NCBI RefSeq assembly: GCF_006716445.1
Contig: NZ_VFPA01000002.1
Coordinates: 496,001-560,000 of the forward strand
Source of the DNA: Pseudonocardia kunmingensis
GTDB taxonomy: Bacteria > Actinomycetota > Actinomycetes > Mycobacteriales > Pseudonocardiaceae
Direction: 5' to 3'
Length of the DNA stretch: 64,000 nucleotides
The notes below the pieces were generated by a model that saw nothing but the letters and a program-made list of their open reading frames with translations, ran no database searches and was not told the origin of the DNA. Of the stretch, positions 44,728 through 52,787 are shown one piece after another (within the stretch, counting starts at the first letter, position 1; every line of letters starts with the position of its first letter). Made by a program: the position numbers and the translations under genes.

Positions 44728-45495
44728 TCAGCCGCTGGTGACGGCGTCGACGACCGTCCGGCCCCGGTGGGTCTGCGCGACACGCTGCTCGACGAGGAAC
44801 ATCTGCCCGCGCCAGAAGTCGGCGGCCTTGTCGCCCTCGCCGGCGGCGACCAGGCGCATCGCCTTGGCCACCGCTTTCGCCGTGGCCTCGGTGTTCTCGG
44901 CCGTGTCGTGGCGCGACCATTCGACGATCTCCTGGCGGACGACTTCGGTGAGGGTGCCGTAGAGCAGCCGAAGGGTCTTGTTTCCGGCGAGGTCGAACAG
45001 CGTCAGGAAGAACTCGGTCCAGCCCTCGGCCCGGTCGCGGGGATCGGTGAGCTTCCCCAGCTTGTCGTACATCGCGAGTAGTCGTTCGGTGGCGCCGACG
45101 CGGTCGTCGCGTTGGGCGAGGAGGCGCAGGGCAATGGGCTCGATGAGGGCGCGGGCGTGGAAGACATCGCTGAGGAGGACCCCGTCAACCTGCATGAGGA
45201 GACCGAGGTAGCGGGAGGCGACGGTGATGTCCGGGTGCCTGGCTCGGGCGCCGCCGTGTGAGCCGCGTCGAACCGTGATGAGTTGTTCGGATTCGAGAAT
45301 GCGGAAGGCTTCGCGGAGGGAGGGGCGGGAGACTCCGAACTGGGCCATGAGCTCGGCTTCGCTGGGGAGCGCATCGTCTTCCGCGATTTCACCGCGCACG
45401 ATCCGGGTGCGGATCGCCTGTGCCACGACCTCCGCGGTCTTGGGCACGCGTACGCGCTCCATCGCACCCGTTCTCATGTTCTCGGCCGTGGACAC
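44728..45495 (-). CDS. GntR-family (FadR-type) transcriptional regulator
   Basis: A 255-residue regulator. The winged HTH covers about residues 20-85 (AEVVAQAIRTRIVRGEIAED, DALPSEAELMAQFGVSRPSL, REAFRILESEQLITVRRGSH), and the FCD-type ligand domain about 100-245 (LSDVFHARALIEPIALRLLA; LFDLAGNKTLRLLYGTLTEV). The GTG start with GAGGGAG upstream was preferred over an ATG 13 codons earlier that sits inside the 45523 palindrome. It is a close full-length relative of the truncated GntR at 25990-26443. FCD ligands are usually organic acids or acyl-CoA. Confidence 0.82.
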   Translation of the reverse strand: MSTAENMRTGAMERVRVPKTAEVVAQAIRTRIVRGEIAEDDALPSEAELMAQFGVSRPSLREAFRILESEQLITVRRGSHGGARARHPDITVASRYLGLLMQVDGVLLSDVFHARALIEPIALRLLAQRDDRVGATERLLAMYDKLGKLTDPRDRAEGWTEFFLTLFDLAGNKTLRLLYGTLTEVVRQEIVEWSRHDTAENTEATAKAVAKAMRLVAAGEGDKAADFWRGQMFLVEQRVAQTHRGRTVVDAVTSG

Positions 45496-45522
45496 CGTGT
45501 CTCCCTCTGGATCTCTCGACCG

Positions 45523-45540
45523 GGACCGATACATCGGTCC
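45523..45540. promoter_or_regulatory. Perfect inverted repeat, probable GntR operator
   Basis: GGACCGAT-AC-ATCGGTCC lies 28 bases upstream of the GntR start codon. Eight-base perfect arms with a two-base centre are within the range of GntR-type sites, and the position suggests autoregulation. The FadR-subfamily site is usually GT-N(0-1)-AC-like, and a different core is seen here. Confidence 0.6.
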
Positions 45541-45844
45541 GGGTCTCTACTGGTCCTGATTCCGTCGGTGCCTGCGCTCCGACAGTCTCCAGCAGACCAC
45601 GCCATCAGGCTCGGCGGCTGTCGCCGTGCCAGGGGGTCCGCTCCCGTCGCCGCGGGCGCCTCCGTCGCCTCATCGGTGGCACAGGACCCGAGCACGGCGA
45701 GCGCTGCCGTGTCGTGGTCACATGGGTCCTGTCGCGTGAGTGGCCGTGGACCCTACCGCTCGCGTAGGGCCCGGCATCACTGCCGGCCCATGTCCACGTC
45801 GTCGTCCGGTGGCGGCACGGTCAGGTCACTCTGCACCAATCATC

Positions 45845-45870
45845 TATATTTTTGTACGATACAGAGTGCT
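45845..45870. promoter_or_regulatory. AT-rich patch with short dyad TGTACGATACA
   Basis: A run of TATATTTTTGTACGATACAG in otherwise GC-rich DNA, with the near-palindrome TGTACGATACA at 45853-45863. It sits 80 bases before the SDR remnant and could be the old promoter/operator of that gene. The rest of 45541-45941 holds no gene I can see. Confidence 0.4.
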
Positions 45871-45941
45871 TGTGAATCAGGTCACCTGTCAAGGGGTGGC
45901 GCCCTGGTCGGAGCGGCGGACTCACGGAAGGACGGCAGGAC

Positions 45942-46014
45942 CTGACGCGACGCGCGCTGGTGACCGGCGCGAGCAGAGGGATCGGCAAGGCGTGGTCACA
46001 ACGGTCGGAGGCCG
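45942..46014 (+). pseudogene. N-terminal remnant of an SDR gene
   Basis: Twenty-odd codons read LTRRALVTGASRGIGKAW, the exact NAD(P)-binding start of a short-chain dehydrogenase (TGxxxGIG), with GGAAGG and GGCAGG before it. The first codon is CTG where ATG or GTG would be expected, and homology ends after about 20 codons, where the sequence runs into the 3' end of the thioesterase gene. It is a scar of a deleted gene, not a small protein. Confidence 0.6.
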
Positions 46015-46058
46015 CGCCGGTCTGGTGCCGGGATCCGCGTTTGGGGCCTCGGGGGTGT

Positions 46059-46691
46059 TCAGGGCTGGCCGGGGCGCAATGCCACGAAGAGACCCTCCGC
46101 CTCGGCGCACAGGACCTCGCCGTGGTGCATCGTCGCGCGCAGGAGGCGCTTGCGGCCCTCCTCCTTCTCGAACCACCCCTCGAACCGCAGTTCGGTCTCG
46201 ATCGGGGTGATGCTGCGGAAGTCGACGTGCAGGTACGCCGTGCGGGACGGTGAGCGGCCGCCGGTGTTGGCGAGCCTGCCGAGGATCTCGTCGAACACGA
46301 GCGGGACGGCACCACCGTGTACTGCACCGTTGCCGCCGAGGTAGAAACGTCCGTAGGTGACAGTGCCATTGGCGTGCTGGTCGTCGGACTCGTCGACATG
46401 GATCACCGGTGTCATCGTCTGGCCGCGGCCGGGGAGGCCGACGAGGTGCCCGGTGATCTGCCGGAGCTCGCCCACGGCATGCGGTTCGAGCATCTCGGAC
46501 AGCTCGTTGAGCCGGTGCATGGCCTCGCTGATCAGCTCCTCCGGCGGGGCCGCGGCCGTCATGCGGTCCTGGAGCGTTCGCAGCGCCTCGATCATCTGCG
46601 GGAACCCGGCCGGTCCCGCGCCGATCTCGGCGCGCGCCCGCCACGTCTCGAGGAGCCCCGCGGGCGTCCCGCGATGGTCGGCTCTCGTCAC
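46059..46691 (-). CDS. PaaI/YdcI-type hotdog thioesterase
   Basis: A 210-residue protein with a helical N-terminal part (about 1-80) and a hotdog domain. The HGG motif is in LGGNGAVHGGAVPLVFDEIL; AYLHVDFRSITPIETELRFE, LLRATMHHGEVLCAEAEGLF complete the fold. PaaI-type proteins hydrolyse acyl-CoA thioesters. The GTG start has GGAGG eight bases upstream. It lies downstream of a terminator-like hairpin, so it is probably transcribed separately from the amidohydrolase operon. The substrate is unknown. Confidence 0.78.
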   Translation of the reverse strand: MTRADHRGTPAGLLETWRARAEIGAGPAGFPQMIEALRTLQDRMTAAAPPEELISEAMHRLNELSEMLEPHAVGELRQITGHLVGLPGRGQTMTPVIHVDESDDQHANGTVTYGRFYLGGNGAVHGGAVPLVFDEILGRLANTGGRSPSRTAYLHVDFRSITPIETELRFEGWFEKEEGRKRLLRATMHHGEVLCAEAEGLFVALRPGQP

Positions 46692-46735
46692 CTACTGCCT
46701 CCGTCTGCTGGCCGATCGTCGTGCGTACGCAGACA

Positions 46736-46763
46736 GGGCGCCCGGGCGTCTACCCGGGCGCCC
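46736..46763. terminator. GC hairpin after the DUF2889-amidohydrolase operon
   Basis: GGGCGCCCGGG pairs perfectly with CCCGGGCGCCC around a CGTCTA loop (11 base pairs). It lies 21 bases beyond the stop of the small minus-strand gene and before the thioesterase start. There is no T-run, as is common in GC-rich actinobacteria. Confidence 0.6.
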
Positions 46764-46783
46764 GTCGTACTGGTCGCAGGATC

Positions 46784-46990
46784 TCAGAGCGACCCGGTGT
46801 GTGCCCGGGCGAGATCGAGTCCCTTCCAGCGGTCGGGTGCGATCACTTCCCACTGCTCGCAGGAGCAGGCGCACACGTAGGTTCCGTCGTCGAGTGGGAT
46901 GACCGATTGGGCGACGCACTCGCCCTTCTTCTCCGCCACCTCGTGCAGGAACTCGGTGGGGGAGTCGTACATGATGTTGTCGTCACTCAT
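46784..46990 (-). CDS. Small conserved-looking acidic protein, operon partner of the amidohydrolase
   Basis: A 68-residue protein, MSDDNIMYDSPTEFLHEVAE then KKGECVAQSVIPLDDG, TYVCACSCEQWEV and DRWKGLDLARAHTGSL. Three Cys in CACSCEQW and an earlier one in GECVAQ could bind a metal. It starts six bases after the amidohydrolase stop and must be co-translated. Similar tiny proteins accompany amidohydrolases in actinobacterial catabolic clusters, but I cannot name the family. Confidence 0.6.
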   Translation of the reverse strand: MSDDNIMYDSPTEFLHEVAEKKGECVAQSVIPLDDGTYVCACSCEQWEVIAPDRWKGLDLARAHTGSL

Positions 46991-46996
46991 GGTGGA

Positions 46997-48145
46997 TCAG
47001 ACCAGTGCCGCGTTGGTGGCGTCGGTGGTGCGGGGCAGCTCCGGCACGTCCGGGAACAGCTCGCGGAACGCGCCGACGGTGATGCGCTCCTTGACCTTGG
47101 GGTCCACCCCGTCGAAGAGGTGGTGCAGGGTTTCCTGGGTGTGTCCGTAGGTGCCTTCCATGTGGGGGTAGTCGCTGCCCCACATGACGTTGTTGAAGCC
47201 CATGGCGGTGCAGGCGGCGATGGCGGACTCGTCGTGCTGGAACGAGGCGTAGACCTGCGAGTAGATGATCTCCTTCGGCTCCCGCTTGAGTTTGGGGCGC
47301 ACGGCCATGGCGTGCTGGCGGTAGCCCTCCATCATGCGGTCGGCGACGAAGGGCACCCAGGTGGCGCCGCCTTCGGAGACCAGGACCTTGAGGTTCTCGT
47401 GGCGGTCCAGTGCGCCGCAGGCGACCATCTTCATCACGGCGCGCTGGCCGCCGAAGGTGGTCTCGGTGTAGTTGAGCACCGCGCCGCCGGGGCCGCGGTA
47501 GACGACGCCGGCCGAGCCACCCTTGGACAGGTCGATGGGGTCGGTGCCGATGTGGAAGGCAAGCACGATGTTCGCGGCCTCGGCCGCGGCCCAGAACGGC
47601 TCCCAGTCGTCCTGGTTGTAGTCCTTCTGCAGCGGGTGCGGCGTGACGGGCATGAACACCGCCTTGTAGCCCATCTCGGCGCAGCGCTCGAGCTCGGCGA
47701 CGGCGTCGCCGATGTCGAGGGTGGAGACCTGTGCGGTGCTGACCAGGCGCGGGTTGTACTTGTCGATGGTCTCGTAGGCCCAGTCGTTGGAGACCTTCAG
47801 TGCCTCGCGCAGTACCTCGGGGGTGCGGAAGGAGGAGCTCCACATGCCCAGCGAGGGGAAGACGAGTTCGGACCAGATGCCTTCCTGGTCCAGGTCGGGG
47901 ATACGCTTGACGATGTCGGCTGCGCCGGGGGCGCGGCTGGAGGCCTCGGTGAACTCCTTGGCCTTGCCGGTGGGCAGCTTGCGGCGGAAGGACATGCCGT
48001 CGATGTGGACGGTCTCCCATTGCCCGTCGGCGTCCTTCTCCGAACGTGGGACGAGTTCGGCCAGCCGTGGGGGCAGGCTGTCGCGCCACAGGCTCTCGGG
48101 CTCCAGGAAGTGCGAGTCCCCGGAGTTGGCCCAGATCTTCTCCAT
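46997..48145 (-). CDS. Amidohydrolase-2 family metal-dependent hydrolase
   Basis: A 382-residue TIM-barrel protein. The metal ligands fit the ACMSD-like amidohydrolase-2 pattern: SGDSHFLEPESLWRD near the N-terminus, a barrel His in IVLAFHIGTDPIDLSKGG and the terminal Asp in NVMWGSDYPHMEGTYGHTQE. Members decarboxylate or hydrolyse ring-cleavage or carboxylated aromatic and steroid-like acids. It follows a DUF2889 gene by 18 bases and precedes the small Cys protein, forming a three-gene operon under the 49206 inverted repeat. Confidence 0.82.
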   Translation of the reverse strand: MEKIWANSGDSHFLEPESLWRDSLPPRLAELVPRSEKDADGQWETVHIDGMSFRRKLPTGKAKEFTEASSRAPGAADIVKRIPDLDQEGIWSELVFPSLGMWSSSFRTPEVLREALKVSNDWAYETIDKYNPRLVSTAQVSTLDIGDAVAELERCAEMGYKAVFMPVTPHPLQKDYNQDDWEPFWAAAEAANIVLAFHIGTDPIDLSKGGSAGVVYRGPGGAVLNYTETTFGGQRAVMKMVACGALDRHENLKVLVSEGGATWVPFVADRMMEGYRQHAMAVRPKLKREPKEIIYSQVYASFQHDESAIAACTAMGFNNVMWGSDYPHMEGTYGHTQETLHHLFDGVDPKVKERITVGAFRELFPDVPELPRTTDATNAALV

Positions 48146-48163
48146 GTCGAACCTTCTTCTCGG

Positions 48164-49171
48164 TCAGACCCCGGCGAGCCGGAGCAGGGTGGGAACGTCC
48201 TCCAGACCGCGGAGGGTGTCGTTCAGGTGGGTGCAGGTCGAGGCGCCCGTGAAGGTTGCGCGGACGTGGGAGCGCAGTCCCGCGAGCGGTAGCCCTGCGA
48301 GGCGCTGCGCGCTCGCGGCAGCGGCCGGGCACTCGACCCACGGCAGCACCCTCGGGACGGCCTCGCAGGAGACGACGGTGGGGCCGATCAGGTCGATCTG
48401 CGCTGCGACGGTGTACTCGTGGATCACGGTCTCGAGCCCGTCCGGGCGGACATGCGAGTCGCGGTAGAGCACATCGACCCGTCCGTCGGAGCGGACATCG
48501 GTCCGCCGCCAGCGGCGCATGCCGTGTGCGGGCAACGGGCCGACTGCGTGCCAGCCGTCCTCGTCGTCGTCCACGAGGGCCGGCGCGACCGGCCCGGTGA
48601 CGAGCGGAGCCCGGCCGGTGGCGTCGACCTCGTTCATGATCGTGCCACCGTGGGCGAAGCCCGCGCACTGGTCCCGCCCGAACATCGGCCTGCCGACCGT
48701 GAGCGGCAGCCTGCGACCCGCCGGCAGGCCCGCTCCGAACGCGAAGCCCGAGACGAGCGTCGTGACGGGGAAGTCGTCGAGCAGCAGGTGCAGCAGCCCG
48801 GCCTCGTCGGGAACGGAGGGATCGGCGGCCAGTACCGCCGCCCGGAAACCCGAGGACACCGGTGTGCCGATCAACGTCTGGAGGGCGGGCCGGGCGGGGT
48901 GGCTCTCGACCTCGCGCAGGATCCGCCCCTCGACGAACTCGACGACCGCGCGGCAGGAGGCCTCGTCGACGACCCTCGCCGTGCCCTCGGGCGTGGTGAC
49001 GAGGTCGCGTGCGCGGCCCAGCAATACGAGTGGACCGGTCAGGCCCTCCGGTCGGAGCATGTCCGTGGTCGCCGTCCGGCGTACCGAACCCGCTGCGCGA
49101 GCGGGTGTGCCGGAGGTCGGGGCGTGGGTGCCGTGGCGCGGGTGCAACGGACCGAGCACCGGCACCGCCAT
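48164..49171 (-). CDS. DUF2889 protein
   Basis: A 335-residue protein. The shared opening SGTPARAAGSVRRTATTDML and the DUF2889 core are visible: DVLYRDSHVRPDGLETVIHE, YTVAAQIDLIGPTVVSC, PRVLPWVECPAAAASAQRLA and the ending TCTHLNDTLRGLEDVPTLLR. It is a paralogue of the gene at 53662-54735. The domain is found next to CoA-ester degradation genes in actinobacteria and its activity is unknown. The ATG has GGAGGAGG eight bases upstream. It is the first gene of the operon. Confidence 0.75.
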   Translation of the reverse strand: MAVPVLGPLHPRHGTHAPTSGTPARAAGSVRRTATTDMLRPEGLTGPLVLLGRARDLVTTPEGTARVVDEASCRAVVEFVEGRILREVESHPARPALQTLIGTPVSSGFRAAVLAADPSVPDEAGLLHLLLDDFPVTTLVSGFAFGAGLPAGRRLPLTVGRPMFGRDQCAGFAHGGTIMNEVDATGRAPLVTGPVAPALVDDDEDGWHAVGPLPAHGMRRWRRTDVRSDGRVDVLYRDSHVRPDGLETVIHEYTVAAQIDLIGPTVVSCEAVPRVLPWVECPAAAASAQRLAGLPLAGLRSHVRATFTGASTCTHLNDTLRGLEDVPTLLRLAGV

Positions 49172-49205
49172 GATCCACCTCCTCCGTGGAGAGTTCCGTG
49201 GAGAG

Positions 49206-49230
49206 CTACTGAAAACGCCCTTCTCAGTAG
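49206..49230. promoter_or_regulatory. 25-base inverted repeat, candidate operator
   Basis: CTACTGAAAACG and CCTTCTCAGTAG flank one central base, with 10 of 12 positions paired. It matches the repeat at 30390-30418 in both sequence (ACTGAAAACG, TTCTCAGTA) and spacing. It ends 35 bases before the DUF2889 start codon, where a repressor would cover the promoter. Confidence 0.65.
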
Positions 49231-49285
49231 AACCCCTCGGAAGAGGCCTGTCAACCGGCGCGGAGACGCGGGGAAGATTGGCTGC

Positions 49286-50257
49286 TCACGGTGTTCGCGG
49301 CAACGGTCCCTCGAGCGCCGCGCCGGGCGCGACGACCGAGTCCTCGGTCCACTCGAACGGTAGTCCGAGCGTGGTCGCGGGATCCGACCACAGTCGCCCC
49401 GGTGCCTCGTCCACGACGCCGATGCCGAGGTCCTCGAACGCGTGGGCCGCGCCCCTCAGGTCGGGCACCCCCCAGCACACCGAGTACAGCCGCTCGCCCC
49501 GGCGCTCGAGCACCTCCGCGTGGCGGCTCCGCGCCGACCGGGGCGCGATCAGGCGCAGGACGATGTCGTGCACCAGGAGGTCGACGGTTTCCTCGATGTC
49601 CTCGTCGGCGCGCGGGTTGCCCGCGATCTCCTGGGCGCCGGTGAGCCGGTGCAGCACACCGGCGACCCTCGCCGCGTCCCGGACCACCGCGGTCGTCCAC
49701 GCCACGTGCGTCACCTCGACCGCGGGCGCGGCGACCGCGGGCAGCGTCCCGCCGTCGCGAGGGTCGTCGCGCAGGTACGTGTCGGTCCACTCGACGAGGA
49801 TCCCGCCGCTGTCCTTCGGGTGCATGAAGAAGTGACGGCCCGGCACGTCGGTCCCGGTGATCCGGACGTCGGCGCGCCGGAGCAGCTGCTCGACCGTCCA
49901 CAGATCGTTCACGCACCAGGCGAACGAGTGCGGGCCCGGCCCGTAGCGGCGCAGGAAGTCCGCCACGGCGCTCGTGTCATCGGTCGCTTCGAACACGGCG
50001 AACGGCAGCCCGGCGATCCACCAGAGCCATGACCGCGCGGCCGACTCCGCCGACGTGCCACCGCCCGCGGGATCCGTGCTCGGCGCCGGATGCCAGAAGT
50101 CGTGAAGCGCGGCGGTGCCGGCGAGCGGTCGCGCGCCGAGGACCCGCTCGAGCCATGCGGCGACCTCCGGCCCTGGATGGTCGGAGACCAGGCCGAGTCG
50201 GTGGAAGTCACCGAGACGTACCGGGAGGGCGGGCGGTTGGCTCGGGGGCGCGGGCAC
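49286..50257 (-). CDS. VOC-fold (glyoxalase/dioxygenase-like) protein, two modules
   Basis: A 323-residue protein with two VOC-like halves: FHRLGLVSDHPGPEVAAWLE to FFMHPKDSGGILVEWTDT, and EVTHVAWTTAVVRDAARVAG to SDPATTLGLPFEWTEDSVVA. Metal ligands expected for an extradiol dioxygenase or epimerase are only partly visible (HRLG, HSFAW, E in VEWTD), so the activity is open; methylmalonyl-CoA epimerase is not supported. The GTG chosen has GAGGAG five bases upstream; an ATG 14 codons earlier is possible. It is divergent from the SDR gene. Confidence 0.68.
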   Translation of the reverse strand: MPAPPSQPPALPVRLGDFHRLGLVSDHPGPEVAAWLERVLGARPLAGTAALHDFWHPAPSTDPAGGGTSAESAARSWLWWIAGLPFAVFEATDDTSAVADFLRRYGPGPHSFAWCVNDLWTVEQLLRRADVRITGTDVPGRHFFMHPKDSGGILVEWTDTYLRDDPRDGGTLPAVAAPAVEVTHVAWTTAVVRDAARVAGVLHRLTGAQEIAGNPRADEDIEETVDLLVHDIVLRLIAPRSARSRHAEVLERRGERLYSVCWGVPDLRGAAHAFEDLGIGVVDEAPGRLWSDPATTLGLPFEWTEDSVVAPGAALEGPLPRTP

Positions 50258-50347
50258 GGGCACTCCTCGGGCAGGCCGACATGGGGCTGGTGCGGGCACC
50301 GTAGGCCCCGTGGGCTCGACTCCAACAGAGTTCTATGCGGTAGATGA

Positions 50348-50376
50348 TTGACGTGATTCATCTCATGCTTTACCTT
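50348..50376 (+). promoter_or_regulatory. Candidate promoter in the VOC-SDR divergent region
   Basis: TTGACG, a 17-base spacer and TACCTT in an AT-rich patch, in the 360-base gap between the VOC and SDR genes. The core GATGATTGACGTGATTCATC is also a partial dyad. A weak relative of the GAGAAC-type repeat (CCAACAGAGTTC, 50322-50333) lies just upstream. The SDR start is 240 bases away. Confidence 0.4.
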
Positions 50377-50435
50377 TTTGGCTGCTGAGAGGCCATCCAG
50401 TACGCCTCCCGACGGCTCCGAGACCCGGAGCGGAC

Positions 50436-50455
50436 ACGTCACGTCACGTCACGTC
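50436..50455. repeat. Short ACGTC tandem repeat
   Basis: Four copies of ACGTC in a row within the VOC-SDR intergenic region. It could be a slippage tract or a cluster of half-sites; nothing else is recognised in this gap besides the promoter-like element. Confidence 0.6.
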
Positions 50456-50617
50456 GCTGATGCCCGTCCGCGAGGCCGGAGGTCGAGACCGGCGCAGCGC
50501 GCCGCAGTTGCGCTCGACCCGAACCTCGCTCGTTCTTCTCGGAGCCCCGGTGCCGACCCGGTGCCGATCCGACGGGTGTCAGCAGGACGCCATCCGTATC
50601 CGACGAAGGGACCACAC

Positions 50618-51430
50618 GTGACCTCCTCCGCCTCCTCCTCCACTGCCATCGTCACCGGCGCGAGCCGCGGCATCGGCAAGCAGATCGCCCTGGAGTTGGG
50701 TCGCCGCGGTATGAACGTCGTCGTTGCCGCGCGCACCGTCGAGGCCCACCGCCGGCTGGCGGGCACGGTCGGCGAGACGGTCGAGGCGATCAGGACCGCC
50801 GGGGGAACGTCGATGGCGGTCCGGACCGACATGGCCGTGCCTGAGGACATCGCAGCGCTCGTGCGCACGGTCCTCGACACCTTCGGCCGGATCGACGTCC
50901 TGGTCAACAACGCGGCCCAGACCGCGGGTACCTGGCCGAAGCTCGTCGACATGGACGTCGCGGACTGGCGGCAGCAGTTCGAGACCAACCTGCACGGGCC
51001 GATGCTGCTGATGAAGGCGGTCGTGCCCGCGATGACCGAGGGAGGCGGCGGCGTGATCGTCAACATGACCTCGGGCGCGGGCGACCTGACGCCGGTCCCC
51101 CCGGAGTCGGCGACGGCGACCGACCGTCCGACCCCCGCGGGGGAGCGCGTCGCCTACTCGGCCAGCAAGGCCGCTCTGAACCGACTCGCGAACGTCCTCG
51201 CCCCCGAACTGCGAGCGGCCGGGATCGCGGTGGTGAACGTCGATCCGGGGTTCACGCGCACCGAACTCGTGGACCTGATGGGCGCCAAGGGCGTGGTGGA
51301 CGCCGACGCCGCGGTCCCGATGGACGTGCCGATGCGCACGGTCGTCGACCTCGTGACGAGCGGGAACGCGATGCGGCACACGGGCCGGATCATCCGCGCG
51401 GCCGACTACGTGGCGGCGCTGGCGCCCTGA
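50618..51430 (+). CDS. Short-chain dehydrogenase/reductase
   Basis: A 270-residue classical SDR: AIVTGASRGIGKQIALELGR (cofactor), VLVNNAAQTAG, the catalytic Ser in VIVNMTSGAGD and Tyr-x3-Lys in VAYSASKAALNRLANVLAPE, then VDPGFTRTELVDLMGAKG. The cofactor loop (VAARTVEAHRR) favours NADP. The GTG with CGAAGGG upstream was preferred; the frame is open 80 codons further. It is followed after 54 bases by a TRAP-type binding protein, probably in one operon. The alcohol substrate is unknown. Confidence 0.82.
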   Translation: MTSSASSSTAIVTGASRGIGKQIALELGRRGMNVVVAARTVEAHRRLAGTVGETVEAIRTAGGTSMAVRTDMAVPEDIAALVRTVLDTFGRIDVLVNNAAQTAGTWPKLVDMDVADWRQQFETNLHGPMLLMKAVVPAMTEGGGGVIVNMTSGAGDLTPVPPESATATDRPTPAGERVAYSASKAALNRLANVLAPELRAAGIAVVNVDPGFTRTELVDLMGAKGVVDADAAVPMDVPMRTVVDLVTSGNAMRHTGRIIRAADYVAALAP

Positions 51431-51484
51431 CCGCCCTGGCTGAGCTCTCTCCCCGACAAGTTCAACGACGAGCGGAGGTACGGG

Positions 51485-52777
51485 ATGAGGTTTCCCAGGA
51501 GTGTGGCGGTGTTCGTCGCCCTCGCATGCACGGTGGCGGTGGCCGCGTGCGCGCCCGCGGGTGCAGGCCAGGAGGGTGGGGGCGCGGGTGTCCCGCTCGG
51601 CGCGGCCAAGGAGGACTACGTGGCCGCACTCTCCGACATGGAGCCGGTCACGCTCGGCTTCGGCGGGATGACGAGCGGGCCGAACACCCCGACCGTGCAG
51701 GCGTACGTCCGCTACGGCGAGCTCGTCGACGAATGGTCCGGCGGGAAGATCACCTTCGAGTTCGACTTCGGTGGCGCCAAGCTCACCCTCGACAAGATGG
51801 CCGACGGTCTGGGGCAGGGCCGCATGGACATGGGCACGTTCGTACCCGCCTACCAGCCCGACGAGTGGCCCGTCGCCAACCTGGGTGCCAGCCTGGGATT
51901 CATCGGGAGCGGCAGCCCGATCGCGGGCAGGCTCGCGCTGCTGGCGGCCAGGCTCGACTTCGCCCACTCCTTCGAGCCGCTGGTCCAGGAGATGACCGAA
52001 GGCGGCATCGTGGCGACGATGCCGATCTTCCAGAACAACGAGGCGCGGATGCACTGCGTGTCCGCCACACCGCTGCAGAGCCTCGCGGACCTCGCGGGAA
52101 AGCGCATCCGCGTCGCGGACAGCGGGCAGGCGCGGATGGCCGAGGCGATCGGCATGGTTCCGGTGTCGATGGTCAACGCGGAGATGTACCAGGGCCTCCA
52201 GCGCGGGGTGGTCGACTGCGCGGTCAACGGCGTCTCGGCCGGCTTCACCGGCGGGTACTACGACGTCGTCAGCTCCTGGACGCTGGAGAACGAGGAGCTG
52301 GTCTGGACCCAGACGGCGACGGCGTGGGGCTTCGGCGAGAGCATGTGGAACGAGCTGCCCCTCGCCGCGCGGCAGCTGCTCTGGGACACCCTGCCGCAGC
52401 TCATCGAGGGGCAGGTCGAGGCGTCCTTCGGCTCGACCTGGGACTCGCTCGTCGCCGCGCGCGACCAGTACGACGTCGCGGTCGGTGAGTACGGGGCCGA
52501 CGTCATGCAGGTCGCCGCGCAGCAGCACGAGGAGGAGAAGGCGGCTGTCGCCGGCAACGCCGAGCAGCAGGGGGTGACCGACGACGGTGCGGCCCTGGTG
52601 GCCCGGTACGAGGACGCGTACGACCGCTGGTACACCATCGTCACCGAGGAGCTCGGCTACACCGACACCGTGACGTGGGGGAGCTACGCGGACGAGTTCG
52701 ACCCGGCCACGTTCGACGCCAGGCCGCTCGCGGACCGCATGTACGAGGAGATCCTGCTGCCGAAGCGACCGGCGTGA
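51485..52777 (+). CDS. Orphan TRAP-type (DctP-like) solute-binding lipoprotein
   Basis: A 430-residue lipoprotein: signal peptide with lipobox VAVAAC (Cys22), a Gly-rich linker, then a DctP-like domain: VDEWSGGKITFEFDFGGAKL, MADGLGQGRMDMGTF, the conserved LADLAGKRIRVADSGQARMA, GMVPVSMVNAEMYQGLQRGV and VDCAVNGVSAGFTGGYYDVV (the P-x3-P-E-x-Y-x2-L-x2-G-x-VD pattern of TRAP receptors). Genes for the DctQ and DctM membrane subunits are absent nearby. The ATG has GGAGGT upstream. It may feed a distant transporter or act as a sensor; the ligand is probably an organic acid. Confidence 0.8.
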   Translation: MRFPRSVAVFVALACTVAVAACAPAGAGQEGGGAGVPLGAAKEDYVAALSDMEPVTLGFGGMTSGPNTPTVQAYVRYGELVDEWSGGKITFEFDFGGAKLTLDKMADGLGQGRMDMGTFVPAYQPDEWPVANLGASLGFIGSGSPIAGRLALLAARLDFAHSFEPLVQEMTEGGIVATMPIFQNNEARMHCVSATPLQSLADLAGKRIRVADSGQARMAEAIGMVPVSMVNAEMYQGLQRGVVDCAVNGVSAGFTGGYYDVVSSWTLENEELVWTQTATAWGFGESMWNELPLAARQLLWDTLPQLIEGQVEASFGSTWDSLVAARDQYDVAVGEYGADVMQVAAQQHEEEKAAVAGNAEQQGVTDDGAALVARYEDAYDRWYTIVTEELGYTDTVTWGSYADEFDPATFDARPLADRMYEEILLPKRPA

Positions 52778-52787
52778 CCCACGCTGT

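Noticed and set aside
49286..50257. Methylmalonyl-CoA epimerase to complete the mutase pathway
   Set aside because: The protein is twice the size of an epimerase, and the His/Glu metal pattern of the epimerase is not present in either half.
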